This document shows, in pieces, positions 36,837-48,800 of a stretch of DNA of 64,000 nucleotides. How positions within the stretch are numbered: position 1 is the first letter of the stretch; every line of letters begins with the position of its first letter. The position numbers and the translations under genes are program-made. The notes beneath the pieces are model-generated. The model saw only the letters and a list, made by a program, of their open reading frames with translations, had not been told where the DNA came from and did not search any database. The DNA comes from Mugil cephalus (lineage: Eukaryota > Chordata > Actinopteri > Mugiliformes > Mugilidae). The stretch lies in the NCBI RefSeq assembly GCF_022458985.1, contig NC_061783.1, positions 10,818,413 to 10,882,412 of the forward strand, in the 5' to 3' direction.

Positions 36837-39800
36837 ATGGACGACATCCAGGTTGTTGAGTCCAAACCCCTGCTGGTTGACAGGGAGCTTCCGGTATGCA
36901 CAAAGAAAAAAAAAAATCCTCAACAATAATAATAATAATAATTCCTGTGTTGACGTATTCACTTAAGCTTTGCAAGAAAGATTCTCTTATGCCTCATTGA
37001 TTGGCAGAGATCGCTGTTACACTGTATTTGAGCAGATTGCACGGAGTATTGTTTCTTTTAATTCCATACGTTGTGCTTGAGTTCCTCTGAGGGAGAACAC
37101 ATAATAACTGAAGTAAACATCAGAAGCTGTAGCGAGAAAATCCTCAATCTGCGGCAAAACACCAGATTATGATTGACTCACACGTAATCTGAGACGTGCA
37201 CTACGAAGAATGTTCTTCAGTTACTGTTATTGAGTTGAAACTGTATGCAAAGTATGTACAGTGACAGGATGATGGCTTTGGGAAATTAGATTATAGCATG
37301 TTCCACTGTAATTACATTACTTTGTTCTCTTCTTGCAGGGATTGAGAGAGGCCGTGCAGCAGCTCGTTACCAAGGTACGTGTTCACATGTAGCTCTGTGT
37401 TATTCCTACCAGTTGTAACCGCTGGTTTAATGCATGAGGCCAGTGCTGACAGACAATTGTGTTTGTGCACAGTCCATTTTACTCTATATTTTGACATTTT
37501 ACTTGTCTAGTACCACCTAGTGGCCAACGGAAAGAAATACTCGGCCACTGGTGAACCTGCATCTCGTCTATCTTGGTGATGACCTGTCATCCGCTGTGGT
37601 TTTATTAGGACAGAAATGTAATCAGGGCTTTGCTAATCTAACTGGCTGCTTAAAGCGATGAAACGCGCGTTGGACCGGATTTGAAGATAACGCCGCGAAT
37701 CGGTGGTTTTGCTTTCAAGCAGAGCACACACAAACATGTTTGGTAGTTTGAAGGCAGAAAAAAAAAATTCTGGCAAAAGTTGTACAGAATGTAAAGTCCA
37801 GTCATTATGAAGCTTTTATTCTTTTTAGGTGGTTTTCAAGTCTGTTATTTGAGGGGTTTTTTTTTCAGTCTTTCTGTGAGTCCAGAGTGGGCAGAGTCCT
37901 CTCAAAGAGCCAAACAGCCTCAGGCATTGTGACAACATGAAGTACCATATCCAGGACCAGGTGTTTTATACCTCTGATCTCCGGACAGTAATAACAAATG
38001 CAAACGCACAAACACCCAAGTGCATTTTCCCACTTAGGGTTTCATAGGTGTGCGCATGTTAACGTGCACATACACACTCGTACACAGTGCCTTGCAGGAT
38101 TATCTGGCCTGTGTGAGGGTGACGGGTGGGCGGAGCGAGATGTGGTGAATCCTGTGCATTGCATCCAGTAAGTAGGTTTTACTCCTCCCGGCCTGTACCT
38201 CTAAAGCAGATCCCATGCAGTCAAAACTGGTTTGGAAACCAAACAACCTGCCTGTGGCTGTTTTGTGTACCAGACGTGCAGGTGAGGTCACTATGGTGCA
38301 ACCATTATATTAAAGCGGAGTCAAAGAAAGTTGGATTTTATTCCATTTTCAATTTTTTTTTATATTAAATAAATATTTAAAATGAACAGCATTTAGTTCT
38401 TTAAGACCATTATGCTGAAATTGATGTTCTATGTATAATGCCTGAGTTTTAAAAGACCTCTGAAAAAAAACATTTCCAAAACTCTTTGCTTAGCTCTTTA
38501 TTGCCTTGAAAGGCAGTTTGCCGCTGTGTTTCATTGTACTTTAATATTTTGCTGAATAATGTCAGCATCCTTGACCTCCCCCTTCATTCAGTTTGTTTTC
38601 CTCACTAATCGCACTCCCACACTTGTACATCATGTCAACCCATTGGCTGATGGCCCTCTGTCTGACACCAGCTGATCCAATTTACGGATATCGTCATCTA
38701 GAATTAGCTTGTTTTGCCCAGCCTGCAAGGCACCATGGGAGGCCGGGAGCTTAGGCTAACTGGTCAGCAGCGGGGGTATAAAATGCAGCTCTCGGTGCAG
38801 GGCTTAATAACTTCAGAGGCTTACCAGTTGTTGGACCTATAGCTCAAGGAGCTACTGTGAGTGCAGTTTTCAGTTGCGAGCACTGCTCCGCTCCTCTCCT
38901 GCAAACATGGTTCTGGAGGATTCTGATGTGGAGATGATTGTGGCTGAGATCGAAGTCAGCGTGAGTAAAGGCTTTCTTGAAACGTTTGCGCAGAGGATTT
39001 GTGGGCTTATGCTGCCTGGAGGAGTGCAGCTCCTGGAAAGCAATAGGTTTTGACAAGTTTGCGGTCTTTGAAATGGTTCGGATGCTTTCAGATTTCATCG
39101 GAAATAGTTTGTAGTAGTTGTTTGGAGAATTAAGCAACTAAGGAAAGGTTTGAATCATGGCGAACAAAAAATCTGTAATTGTATGAAGTGATTGTGTGAA
39201 TTTTGGAAAGAAGATTTGATAATTTGGTGGTTTATTCAATTAATGTTTGACGTAAGGATTTTAATTGTTGTAAATTTGCTGTGTTTAACATGAAGTTCTG
39301 TCAGGGCGTCATTGACACGTTCACAAGCTGAATTTATATGTAGCTGTCTTTTTTCTTTTTTATTGAATCTATAGGAGCATGATGTGGAGACTCCTTATGG
39401 AAGAATTCACTGTACGATGAAGGGGGTCCCGAAGGGGGACAGACCAGTCATCCTCTCCTTCCATGACATTGGACTGAACCGTAAGCTGGACTCCTTATTC
39501 AGCTCTATCTGAGTGAAACATCTGTTGTGCTCAAAGCCCGGGGTGTTTGAATTACCGTACCACGTGGGGTCAGATTAGGTTCACCAAGCTAACTTTATAT
39601 TGTTAAGTCTATCACATTACAGTATGTAAACTCTTCCATGGTCACCTACAGATTCTTGTGTTATTGCATAGAGATCAGACGCAGCACCTTCATGTCATAC
39701 AAAAAAAAAAGTCGTAATTTTATGGTTCATTATGGTTGGTTTCTATTTCTCAACACAGTATCACTTACCCTACTTTATTTTATTTGTTTCTCAGACAAAA

Positions 39801-42800
39801 CCTGCTGGGACTCGCTCTTCAACCACGAGGACATGACAGAAATCATGCACCACTTTGCCGTGTGTCATGTTGACGCCCCGGGGCAGCAAGAGGGAGCTAA
39901 CACCTTTTCCACTGGGTGAGCCAGACACACTTACACGCACTTACAAACAAGCACACAATTTATGTCAACAGGTCTCTGACCCTTGACTCCACAGGTAGAT
40001 CAGTAGATCACCGCGGATGTACTTAAGACGACCTAATTTGTGTTACGGAGACGCTGTGTTTATCTAGTTCAGCTTAATCTCTGCTTTGACCAAGGGACTT
40101 TGCTTCATGCAAACATGAAACACACTTCTTCTTCTGTTATGCTGATAACAACAATAATTAGATATGCAATTAGATAGTGTCTATCATTAATTTGTTAAAA
40201 ATAGGTTTGAAACTACATGTTTTCCAGATATGAGTATCCTTCCATGGACCAGCTGTCTGAGACTCTTCCACTGGTGTTGAAGCACTTTGGGTAAGTGGAG
40301 CTCCAGTTTTCACTCCAACACTTTACTCTTAATATCTGACATATATTATAACCTGTTGTTCTAACAGTATCCTTGTATCTTTGTGCCCGCCAGCCTGAAG
40401 AGCGTAATCGGCATGGGCATTGGAGCCGGGGCCTACATCCTGACCAGATTTGCTGTAAGTTTACCCCGACTCCCTCAGTCAGGCTTAATAATTTGAGTTT
40501 TAATCAATCTAGGATTAGCAGATCCGACTAATGTGTTTCTGCTTTGTTGCTGATTTTGGCAATCAAACACTTGCTTATTGCTTGAGCCTGCTGAGACTTA
40601 AAAGCCGCAGGAATGTACCAGGTCAGCTCAACACTAACACTGTGCTCAGTAGGAAGTCTCAATATGTTGACACAAAGCTGACAGAGACACAACTTTGAAC
40701 TCTGTGCAGCAGCTTTCCCTGTAACTAATACTGTATTGTACACCGTGGTACAGTATGTTCTATTTAATGATCGTTTAACCGGGAATTCCTCTTTGAAATA
40801 ATACTCACTGGCCATAATAAGAGTTACGGACAGGTGACGCCCTTAACGTCAAGAGCAGCTTGTATTGTGTGCTTTGACATAAGTAATAATAAATGTCATG
40901 TTTCATGTGTTTTAGCTGGACTATCCAAACCTGGTGGAGGGCCTTTTGCTCATCAACATCAACCCATGTGCTGAGGGATGGATGGACTGGGCTGCGCACA
41001 AGGTAACAAACACAATCCATTAAATGCAACTTCTTTTCATTTTGGAAATGCAAAAGCTAAACGTGCCCTTCGTCTGATCTTCAGATCAGCGGCTGGACCC
41101 ACGCCATGCCCGACTTGATCATCACCCACCTCTTTGGAAAGGTACAGACTGCGTTTTTTTTTCAGGATCAAAGTAAAATGGTTAAATGGTCATTGTGAGT
41201 TAAACATATTTTGGTTTTGGCCCCCACAGGAGGAGATCCACCACAATCATGACTTAATTGGAACCTACCGCCACCACATCATAAACAACATGAACCAGTT
41301 CAACCTGCATCTCTTTGTAAAGTCATACGAGAGGTAAGCACTAACCCTAACCCTAAGTTAACCCCTACCCTAACCCAGTTAAGGGAATTAACGTGCCCAA
41401 TTTAAGAATCCCCATATTATTTAGAGTTGTGATTTGTTAATTATTATTTGTTAGTTTAAGATTTCTTTTAAAGCAAATGACATGTCTCTTTACAGTCGGA
41501 GAGATCTGGAAATTGAGAGGCCGGTCCCTGGAGCCACCGCCAGAACCCTCAAGTGAGTTCTTTAGAGACATCATCGCTCTCATTCTACTGCAAGTTTGAA
41601 TATTTGATCAACAATTAATGTCTGACCGCATGCGCTTTCTTCATGCAGGTGCCCTTCTCTGCTGGTGGTCGGCGACAGTTCTCCTGCCGTGGAGGCTGTG
41701 GTGAGTCGAGGCACAAACTCTGACGTCCACACGGCCATTAAAACATGCCTCTAGTGCTAATGATCTGACTTCCCGCTACCGTTAGCACAGTTAACTTGTG
41801 CTGGACGTGTTTTCCACTCACTTAAGTCCCCCGTTTATGGGCCAAGTGATATGCGAGGACAAACCGTTAAGCATGTCTGAGTCAAGAACAGAAATCAAGT
41901 GTTGCAGAGTGGTTTTAATCTGTCGAAGTTAAGAGATTTGCGTGACTGCTTTTAGCTCTGGAAGGCCTCCAAATCTCCAAAAGAGCATTAAGATTCCTTA
42001 GAAGTTAGAAGCCATAACACTTAACATATATTAAACCGTTAACGTCAAATTCAAACTATTTACTAATTAGACCAAGTCTTACTGATGCTTATAAAGATGT
42101 TTTACTCAACAGATTTTTTTGATTTGTACCCACAGGTTGAGTGCAACACCAAGCTGGACCCGACAAAGACTACTCTGCTTAAGGTGAGGGACTTGTTTCT
42201 AGCCCTCTGCCCTCCCCTGCACCTCCTGTCCTATATTCCCGCTCCCGATTATAATAGCCTTGATGGAAAAGCGTCTGATAAGATTCCAACGGCTCAGCAT
42301 TTACCTGGTGACTTATTAACGAGCACTATGAACGCTGAATGCACACGTCGCCTGTGAGGACGCAGTCTGCTGCAACTGATCTAATTATGCTGGCCCAAGG
42401 CGACCTTTTATCATCCGAAACCAAAAGCAAATGGCTTTCGAGACTTTAAACGGGTGCCCATTATTGACTGTTCAGGGTCTAAAGGTACACTGATTGGAGG
42501 CAACGGGGACAGAGTGTTCAGCGTAATGGGGGGGTAATGGCTGCATCCACTGCATGTTGCAACATGCTAACAGCCTCTCTTGTGTCCCCCCTCTTCTCTC
42601 CAGATGGCTGACTGCGGTGGCATGCCACAGATTGACCAGGTGTGTATATATGTGTTTGTTTGACAAAAAAAAAAAAAAAACAGAAATAAAAGAAAAAACA
42701 GAAGGAAAAAATATCTCTGTATGTTACAGTGCAGGATAGAAAGGGCTGCATAATCAGCACAGAGGGTCAGGTTGATGGCGTAGCAATTAAGAGCATTAAC

Positions 42801-44046
42801 TACTACCAGACTGGGACGCAGTTATCAGGTTCTAATCCTCCGTCCTGGATAGCACCTGCTTGCGGCGTCTGTGAGCGCCTGGACTGAGCCTGTCAAATGT
42901 GTGTAAACAAGTGTGACAATTAATGACAGGTGGGCTGATTACCTCCTTGTCTCCTTGTGCTCTTCCCTGCAGCCGGCCAAACTGACAGAAGCTTTCAAGT
43001 ACTTCATTCAGGGCATGGGATACAGTAAGTGTTCACTCAGTGTTTTAACTCTAGTGCATAGGTCTTAGGCCACCCTACTGTTGCACATGTTTGAAATAAA
43101 AAAAATGAATATTTGAACCTGCATTATTGGATTATATTACCGTACATTATTGGAATAGCTTAATATTGAATGCAAAATGATGAAAATGTATATTTGCAAA
43201 TAGCACTAGGCTGAGTTTAATATAGAACACATATATATAGTGGGTAGGGGGTCCCTGCTTAATCTCTCCATCAGTTTGGGGGTCCGTTGCCTGAGAAACG
43301 TGCTCTAGTGCTCCGATGTTTTAAATCTGCCTCAGCCAAAGGAGAGCTGCAAAAATGTTTGGTGAATGGGTTTACTGCCACCTTGTGGTGAGGTGAGAAA
43401 ATTACAGTTTGCCTTAAACTATTTCCCACCACTTGGGGTAAAAATGCAGTGCACTCATAAGAAAGATTACCCTCAGTAGAGTATGTAGTGTACCTGCTGT
43501 TCAGATTACATAGCCCTAACCCTAATTTTACAATGTCATGCATCCTCCTGTTAAATTATAACTTCTGTTATAACTAACTGATATGTTGCCAGTTTGAATG
43601 GTTTTACATGCTGTTATTGCAGTAATGTATTTATAGGCTTATTAAAGAAAAGCTATAGAGTGGTAGCCCACTGTAACAATGCGTGGGTCAAATGCAGGAA
43701 ATAATTTCCCCATTTGCAAAGTGTGCTCCGTTACTTCCCAGCACTGGCTCCTCGAATAATTCTCAATCCTCCTCCTCCTCCCTCAGTGCCATCTGCCAGC
43801 ATGACCCGCCTGGTCCGCTCCCGCACCGCCTCCGGCTCCAGCGTCACCTCCTTCGAGGGCAACCGCTCCCGCTCCCACACCACCGAGGGCAACCGCTCCC
43901 GCTCGCACACCAACGAGGGCAGCCGCAGCCGCAGCCACACGACCGAGAACCAGCGCGGCCGCTCTCACACAGCGGGCTCAACGGACGGCACTGGCAACAG
44001 CAGCGCGGACCAGGCCGTGCCCAAGTCCACCGAAGTGTCCTGCTAA
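36837..44046 (+). CDS. ndrg1: NDRG1, 15 coding exons (398 aa from P1)
   Basis: Coding exons: 36837-36893, 37339-37374, 39375-39480, 39795-39915, 40228-40290, 40394-40454, 40916-41002, 41085-41141, 41230-41333, 41496-41552, 41649-41700, 42136-42183, 42604-42639, 42973-43024, 43787-44046. All borders are GT-AG and the frame stays open to TAA, giving 398 aa against 394 in human. The protein has an alpha/beta-hydrolase fold (about residues 55-310) with blocks such as [13 protein letters not shown] and [20 protein letters not shown]. The nucleophile elbow reads GMGIGAGAY (134-142): the catalytic Ser of GxSxG is missing, as in all NDRGs, so it is non-enzymatic. The tail holds RSRTASGSS and four decapeptide repeats of the RSRSHT type (338-377), each an RxRxxT site for SGK1. 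NDRG1 is a cytosolic stress- and hypoxia-induced protein in differentiation and trafficking. ndrg1a and ndrg1b cannot be told apart here. Confidence 0.96.
38777..38906 (+). promoter_or_regulatory. ndrg1 internal promoter (P2)
   Basis: TATAAAA at 38,777-38,783 in a G-rich setting (agcgggggtataaaatgcag), followed by about 95 bases of likely 5' UTR before ATG at 38,907 (gcaaacATGg, good Kozak). It lies within the intron between the second and third coding exons of the long form. Confidence 0.75.
38907..38960 (+). CDS. ndrg1: ndrg1 alternative first coding exon
   Basis: Eighteen codons, [18 protein letters not shown], ending in a consensus donor (gtgagt), phase 0. Spliced to 39,375 it continues EHDVETPYG and gives a protein of 385 aa, replacing the first 31 residues of the P1 form. 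The arrangement (short acidic N-terminus before EHD.ETPYG) resembles the alternative short N-termini known in NDRG2/NDRG4. It is a separate TATA-driven isoform, not an internal exon, because it lacks a good acceptor. Confidence 0.8.
41341..41376. repeat. short interstitial telomere-like repeat
   Basis: Directly after the exon 41230-41333 donor, the intron begins with several CCCTAA-type units (ctaaccctaaccctaag, then accctaaccc). A shorter match (agccctaaccctaat) occurs near 43,513. Confidence 0.7.
42760..42880 (+). repeat. possible tRNA-derived SINE remnant
   Basis: Within an ndrg1 intron. The motif gatggcgtagcaattaagag resembles a tRNA A box region, and ggttctaatcc, about 50 bases on, is a near-consensus B box (GGTTCRAATCC). 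No complete cloverleaf with paired acceptor arms is seen, so a functional tRNA is unlikely. Confidence 0.35.
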
Positions 44047-45353
44047 GCTGACCCTCCTCTCAACCGGACACCCAAACCTCTAAGGGTCCCTTTTCGGTTT
44101 GTGCTGCGCTGCCTCTAATTCACACACACACACAAATTCCTCCGCAAATACGCTTTGGGTGTTGAGGAGGACGCTAAGATTGCATTCCTGGAATTGTAAA
44201 AACGCACAATATGCTCTCACCTGCTGATCATCCAGTGCAGCTGAGATTCCCCGTGTTGGGAAAAAAAAAAAAAAGTCTTTTTGAGTTGGAAGTAAAGGTC
44301 AGCTGTATGTTTTGACATTCGAAGGAACTCAAACACATTTGAACGGAAAACGTTCCTGGACTTTTCGGCCAGGTGAGAGTGTACTTGGAGGCAACGCAGC
44401 ATTCGGGGGACACTGAAGCAGAGAATGTCGGAGAAAGCTGTGGCTATGAGTACACCAGCTTGTTATGTATCTCTCGTATATTCAGCATTCCCTCATCCTG
44501 TTTTTATCCATTTCTTTCTTCTGTATTGACACAGCTTTCTCAAAATATACCTGTCTGTAAATGTCTGTTTCCTGTTCTCACTGTAATTGTTTGATCATTT
44601 ATTCTTTTATCGTCCATGTCCGGAGTGTTGTCGTTTGTACGTAGGAGCAGATCTGTAGATGGGAGGTGAGAGTGGGGGAGGGAGGCACTTGGATCAGCTA
44701 TATAAATGGGCTCTTCGCCTCAAATTGCATATGTACGTTTAAAAATTAAGGGACAGACTTTTGAGCGTGTCATCGGTATGCCGCAAATAATATCATTTTG
44801 CCAGTGTCTGTCATTTTTAACAGTTTTCTGCATCTGTTCACTTGTGAAATGCAATTTCAACAAACAAACAAACAAAAAAAAAGGTTCAGGAAATCAAATG
44901 ATAAGTTTTAGTACATTCTGTTGAGACTGTATCCTTTGTCATTAATCAAAATACAAATTCAAAAGCTTTTACATCGTATGCTTTTAATAATGGATCATGG
45001 CTTCAAACAAAAAAAAACAACTCTTTTTTTTATGATGATTACTATGCAATCAAGCACAATGGAACAAAGAAGTGCCATGGAACTGTTCACTTTTTAGATG
45101 CGATGCTCCTATGTGGTTGTGGATTTTACTGGTGTGAGGGAGGAGTTAGGTCCACATGTTAACAAGAGGATAGCCATAGAACTTAACCTGACACCTTCTA
45201 CTCCTGTATCTCACTTGCACTACAGCAAACATTTTACTTTGTAGAACATTATACACGGCTTTGTAAAGATGCGATGCACAACCGTCTAATGCTGTAGAGA
45301 AGCATTAAAATGACATAACAGTTTGTATTTATTAAAAAAAAAATGACAATAAA
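44047..45353 (+). other. ndrg1 3' UTR
   Basis: About 1.3 kb, AT-rich. ATTAAA lies at 45,304 and AATAAA at 45,348-45,353; either could end the transcript. The length is in line with the long 3' UTR of vertebrate NDRG1. Confidence 0.65.
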
Positions 45354-45819
45354 AAAAACTTGTAACAGATTTTCCCTGATCGTGTCATTATTGCAGGTTC
45401 GACGAAAATGTCTTTGGAGTATCCGTCAATCGACCTTTAGAGAAAATGTCACAAGTATTAGTGACTTGAACGTGTGTGTGACCATTGTTGAGATCCCCTC
45501 GAGACTACTGCGTGCGGTCTTATACATATTTATATGCATAAATAAATTAAACCTTCAATATTTCAAATGCTCGGCTGAATATTTTCATTTGCATGGAGCT
45601 CTTTGAACATTCTTCAAAAGCAAGTCATGCTTTAGGAATCCATTCTGGAGACACGCACTCATTTCATATTTACAGATTTTTTTTCCAATATGAAAAAAGA
45701 CCATAAGAGAATCCCTCGCGTATAATCGCACTTGTTACAAATACAAAAACATTGCATAAGGAGGAGAACGAGCTTGCGCCGATCTCCGGAGCAGAGGGCG
45801 TCACCGAGACGCCACCGCT
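45328..45819 (-). other. ccn4 3' UTR (minus strand), meeting ndrg1
   Basis: About 490 bases from the stop to an AATAAA read on the minus strand (plus-strand TTTATT at 45,328-45,333). This signal lies 15 bases from the ndrg1 AATAAA on the plus strand, so the two 3' ends meet or overlap slightly. Confidence 0.5.
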
Positions 45820-48800
45820 TTAGTTCATGACCTCCGGGTAACCGTAGTAATTCTCCAGCTCGGCGAAGATGTCGTTTGGGTTTTTGCAGCTGAGGTTGCA
45901 GAAGCAGGCCTGGATCCACATCATCTTCCAGGTGAATCCTGCCCCATTAGGGCACTCGAACTCCACGTCGATGGTCTTGGACTTGTAAGGGATGCAGCAG
46001 CGCTCGTCCGTGCAGACCCCGCAGAATTTGGGCCGGTACGGCTTCTTGCTGGTGCAGCCGGAGATGGTGAGGTTTGTGGCTTGATCTTCCCTGTAGATGT
46101 TCAGACATTTCTTTCCCGGCTGAGGGAGAAAACACGTGGAAAGGTTAGGCAACGTTCAGCTTTTTTTACACTGTCATCGCTTCAGCGCTTCCGGTGCGGA
46201 ACAACAACCTTGATGTGTTTGGTGATGTCGACCTCACATGGCCGCAGGTTGCAGAGGCGGGACTCTTTGACCAGCTCGCACTGCTCGTTGGCGTTAGAGA
46301 TCCTCAAAGACAGGCCACGGTCGCAGGTCTTTGAGCAGGGACTCCATGAGGTAGTCTGGGTAATGCAGTTCTTGTGCCAGCTCCTGGTCTCAGCTGGGGG
46401 AACTGGATCAGTGTAGACAGAGAAGAGAGGACAACAACTAATTATATTTGTGAAAACACTATTTACTACTATTCAATAAGCGAGTACACTTCTACTCTGT
46501 GAACAAAACCAAACATTGTTAGTATCTATGGCAACAGATAGTTTCCAGCTCCACTTTTAGAGTGGCCTTTATTTTTGACTGAGAGGGGATGACACACAGC
46601 ATATCACCTCAATTTATGGGGCTATTAATTGAAAACAGAGTTGCCAATAAAGTTGGGAAAAAACACTTTATGCTCAGAGTGTTGTTTTGGTAAACATAGT
46701 TCAGCTGGAGTCTTTATCCAGAATGATTTCAATGGGTTTGAAGACATTTTGCCCGTGTAAACACTGTTGCCTATGTGACATCATCAGTCAGCTGCACAAT
46801 GGCTCCGCCTACTGTAACTGGGACAATGGCTTAATGATGGATCACGGACTGAGATATTTGAGTCTCCACAGACACCTGACTTTGAAAATGGTGAATGCAA
46901 AGCCTTACAGTGAATAAACATTTTACTGTATCATTAGGAAACCTAACAGACTTCAATTTAAATGAAAATATTTAAATATGGCTGCAATAAGGAACGTTTT
47001 TAACAGATTTTAACAATACTTTGTGCCCAACCTTTAATTTCACAAATGATTGATTGAAATGAATGAATAGAACTGAGATGGGTTTTTTTGTGTTGGATCC
47101 CTTTTTGACATTTTTATTCACCATCAGTCCTGACATCCACAACTTTAAGAGAAAACATGAGACACAAAGGAACACTGAATCCACTTGCGCCGCATCTGTT
47201 TTTCATCTGAATTGTGGAACTCTGTCCACGTGGTAGTCTGGATCTGATTTATTTCCTTATGCAACACAAAGAGATCTTCGTTCACATTCTTGCTTCCACA
47301 GCGCTGCTGCACTAAACGACTGGAAACTGGAAGTGACCCAAAAAACAGTGTGAGGGCTTCCACAGGAAGGGATTGGTCGGTCCCTGCGCGCGCACACACA
47401 AACACACACACGCCCGGACCCTTGGAGCTCAAGCTGTACTCACACTCAAACTACTTTGAGTGAGCCAATTTCAAACACAGCTGCTTCTATTTTACTTCCC
47501 AAGTCAAATCACACTCACTACTGGAAAGCACCACTCGAATTGATTCTTCTAAAAATATGTGAACATCATCTGATGAATCCTAAAAGCTGAGAACAAAAGA
47601 ACAATGAAGAATCCCTAAAATGCTTGTGGTTTGTTTTAATAAATGATTTAGATGATGCTGTTTGTGATCACTTGCAACGCTTACATCGTTCAGACTGTCA
47701 ACACTGCAGCACTGGTATTCATATCACAAAGTGTCCTACCCTCTACTGCATGTCGCGGCGCTGTCTTGCGCCCTCTCTTGGGCTCATCGCAGATCCACTG
47801 CTCGCAGCACTGTCCCCGGACTTTGACCCGCCGCGGAGTTTGGCACCACACTCTGGGAGGCTGCGACTCAGTGCACAGCGGCACACAGCCGATGGCGCCG
47901 TTCACACACACGCACTGGTATTTACAGCTGGGCTGGAAGCTCTGCCCGTTACGGTAGATCACGCCGTCGTGCTCACAGCCCGTTCCCACCATGTCTGGCA
48001 GAGAGGGGAGACGAGCAGTCACGTATTATAAAGACGCAGAAGGCAAATTGCAAACAGCTTGGAGCCTGGAAGCCTGTGCTTCTGTGGAGCTGTACTGCGT
48101 TGTAGGGGAAGATGTTTCTGTTATGTAGGCCGAAATTAGTTGATATAAATAGGGTGGACAAAATATTGGAAACATATGTCAATCTAATGCAACACAGCAC
48201 CATAAACTGTGGCTTCCAGCTCGTATTTGAACAGCAACGGTTAAACATTATACAGGTGGCAGTCACTGCAGGATTGTAACACTCGTAAAACAGGATTGAA
48301 AAACAGATTCCAGTACCGTCTTTCTCAAGTGGGCCAGAATCACATAACAGTGGGACCATCAAACCACTTAATGATTAACATTTTTCTTTTATAAAAGCAT
48401 TAGCAAAAAAAAATTCAGAGTAAGGAAAGCTGTTTCAGTCTGACAGTTTGAAGTAAAGAAAGAAACTGCGCCGTTCACATCAGAAAAGGAAAATGAACTG
48501 CATCCACACAATGACTACACAATCCTGTTAGGTATGTAAGTATATAAAACACAACCTGAAACTTTTCTGTGTCCTGATCAGTTTTATCACAGTTATTTAT
48601 GTCAATGGCTATTTCATGATGCACTTGTCACAACTTGTTGCGAAAGACGGCCGGTGTCTGGGTCAGCTTGTGTCTTGATGTTGAGTTCTGTCTGTAGAGA
48701 TGCATTCATTAAGCACAACAATAATAGCATAAAGGGAAAAGCCTGTATGAGTTTTGAAAATCTTGTTAACATATTTAGCCGATGAAACCTTTAGTTTATT

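Noticed and set aside
42770-42850. tRNA gene
   Set aside because: A and B box-like motifs are present, but no acceptor-stem pairing or full cloverleaf; treated as a possible SINE remnant.
43683-44051. Alternative frames across the last ndrg1 exon (Pro/Leu/Arg-rich and Ala/Gly-rich)
   Set aside because: Shadows of the decapeptide repeat coding sequence.
48150-48362. Protein-coding exon on the minus strand inside ccn4 intron 2
   Set aside because: CCN4 modules are already complete without it, and the sequence looks like a dispersed repeat.
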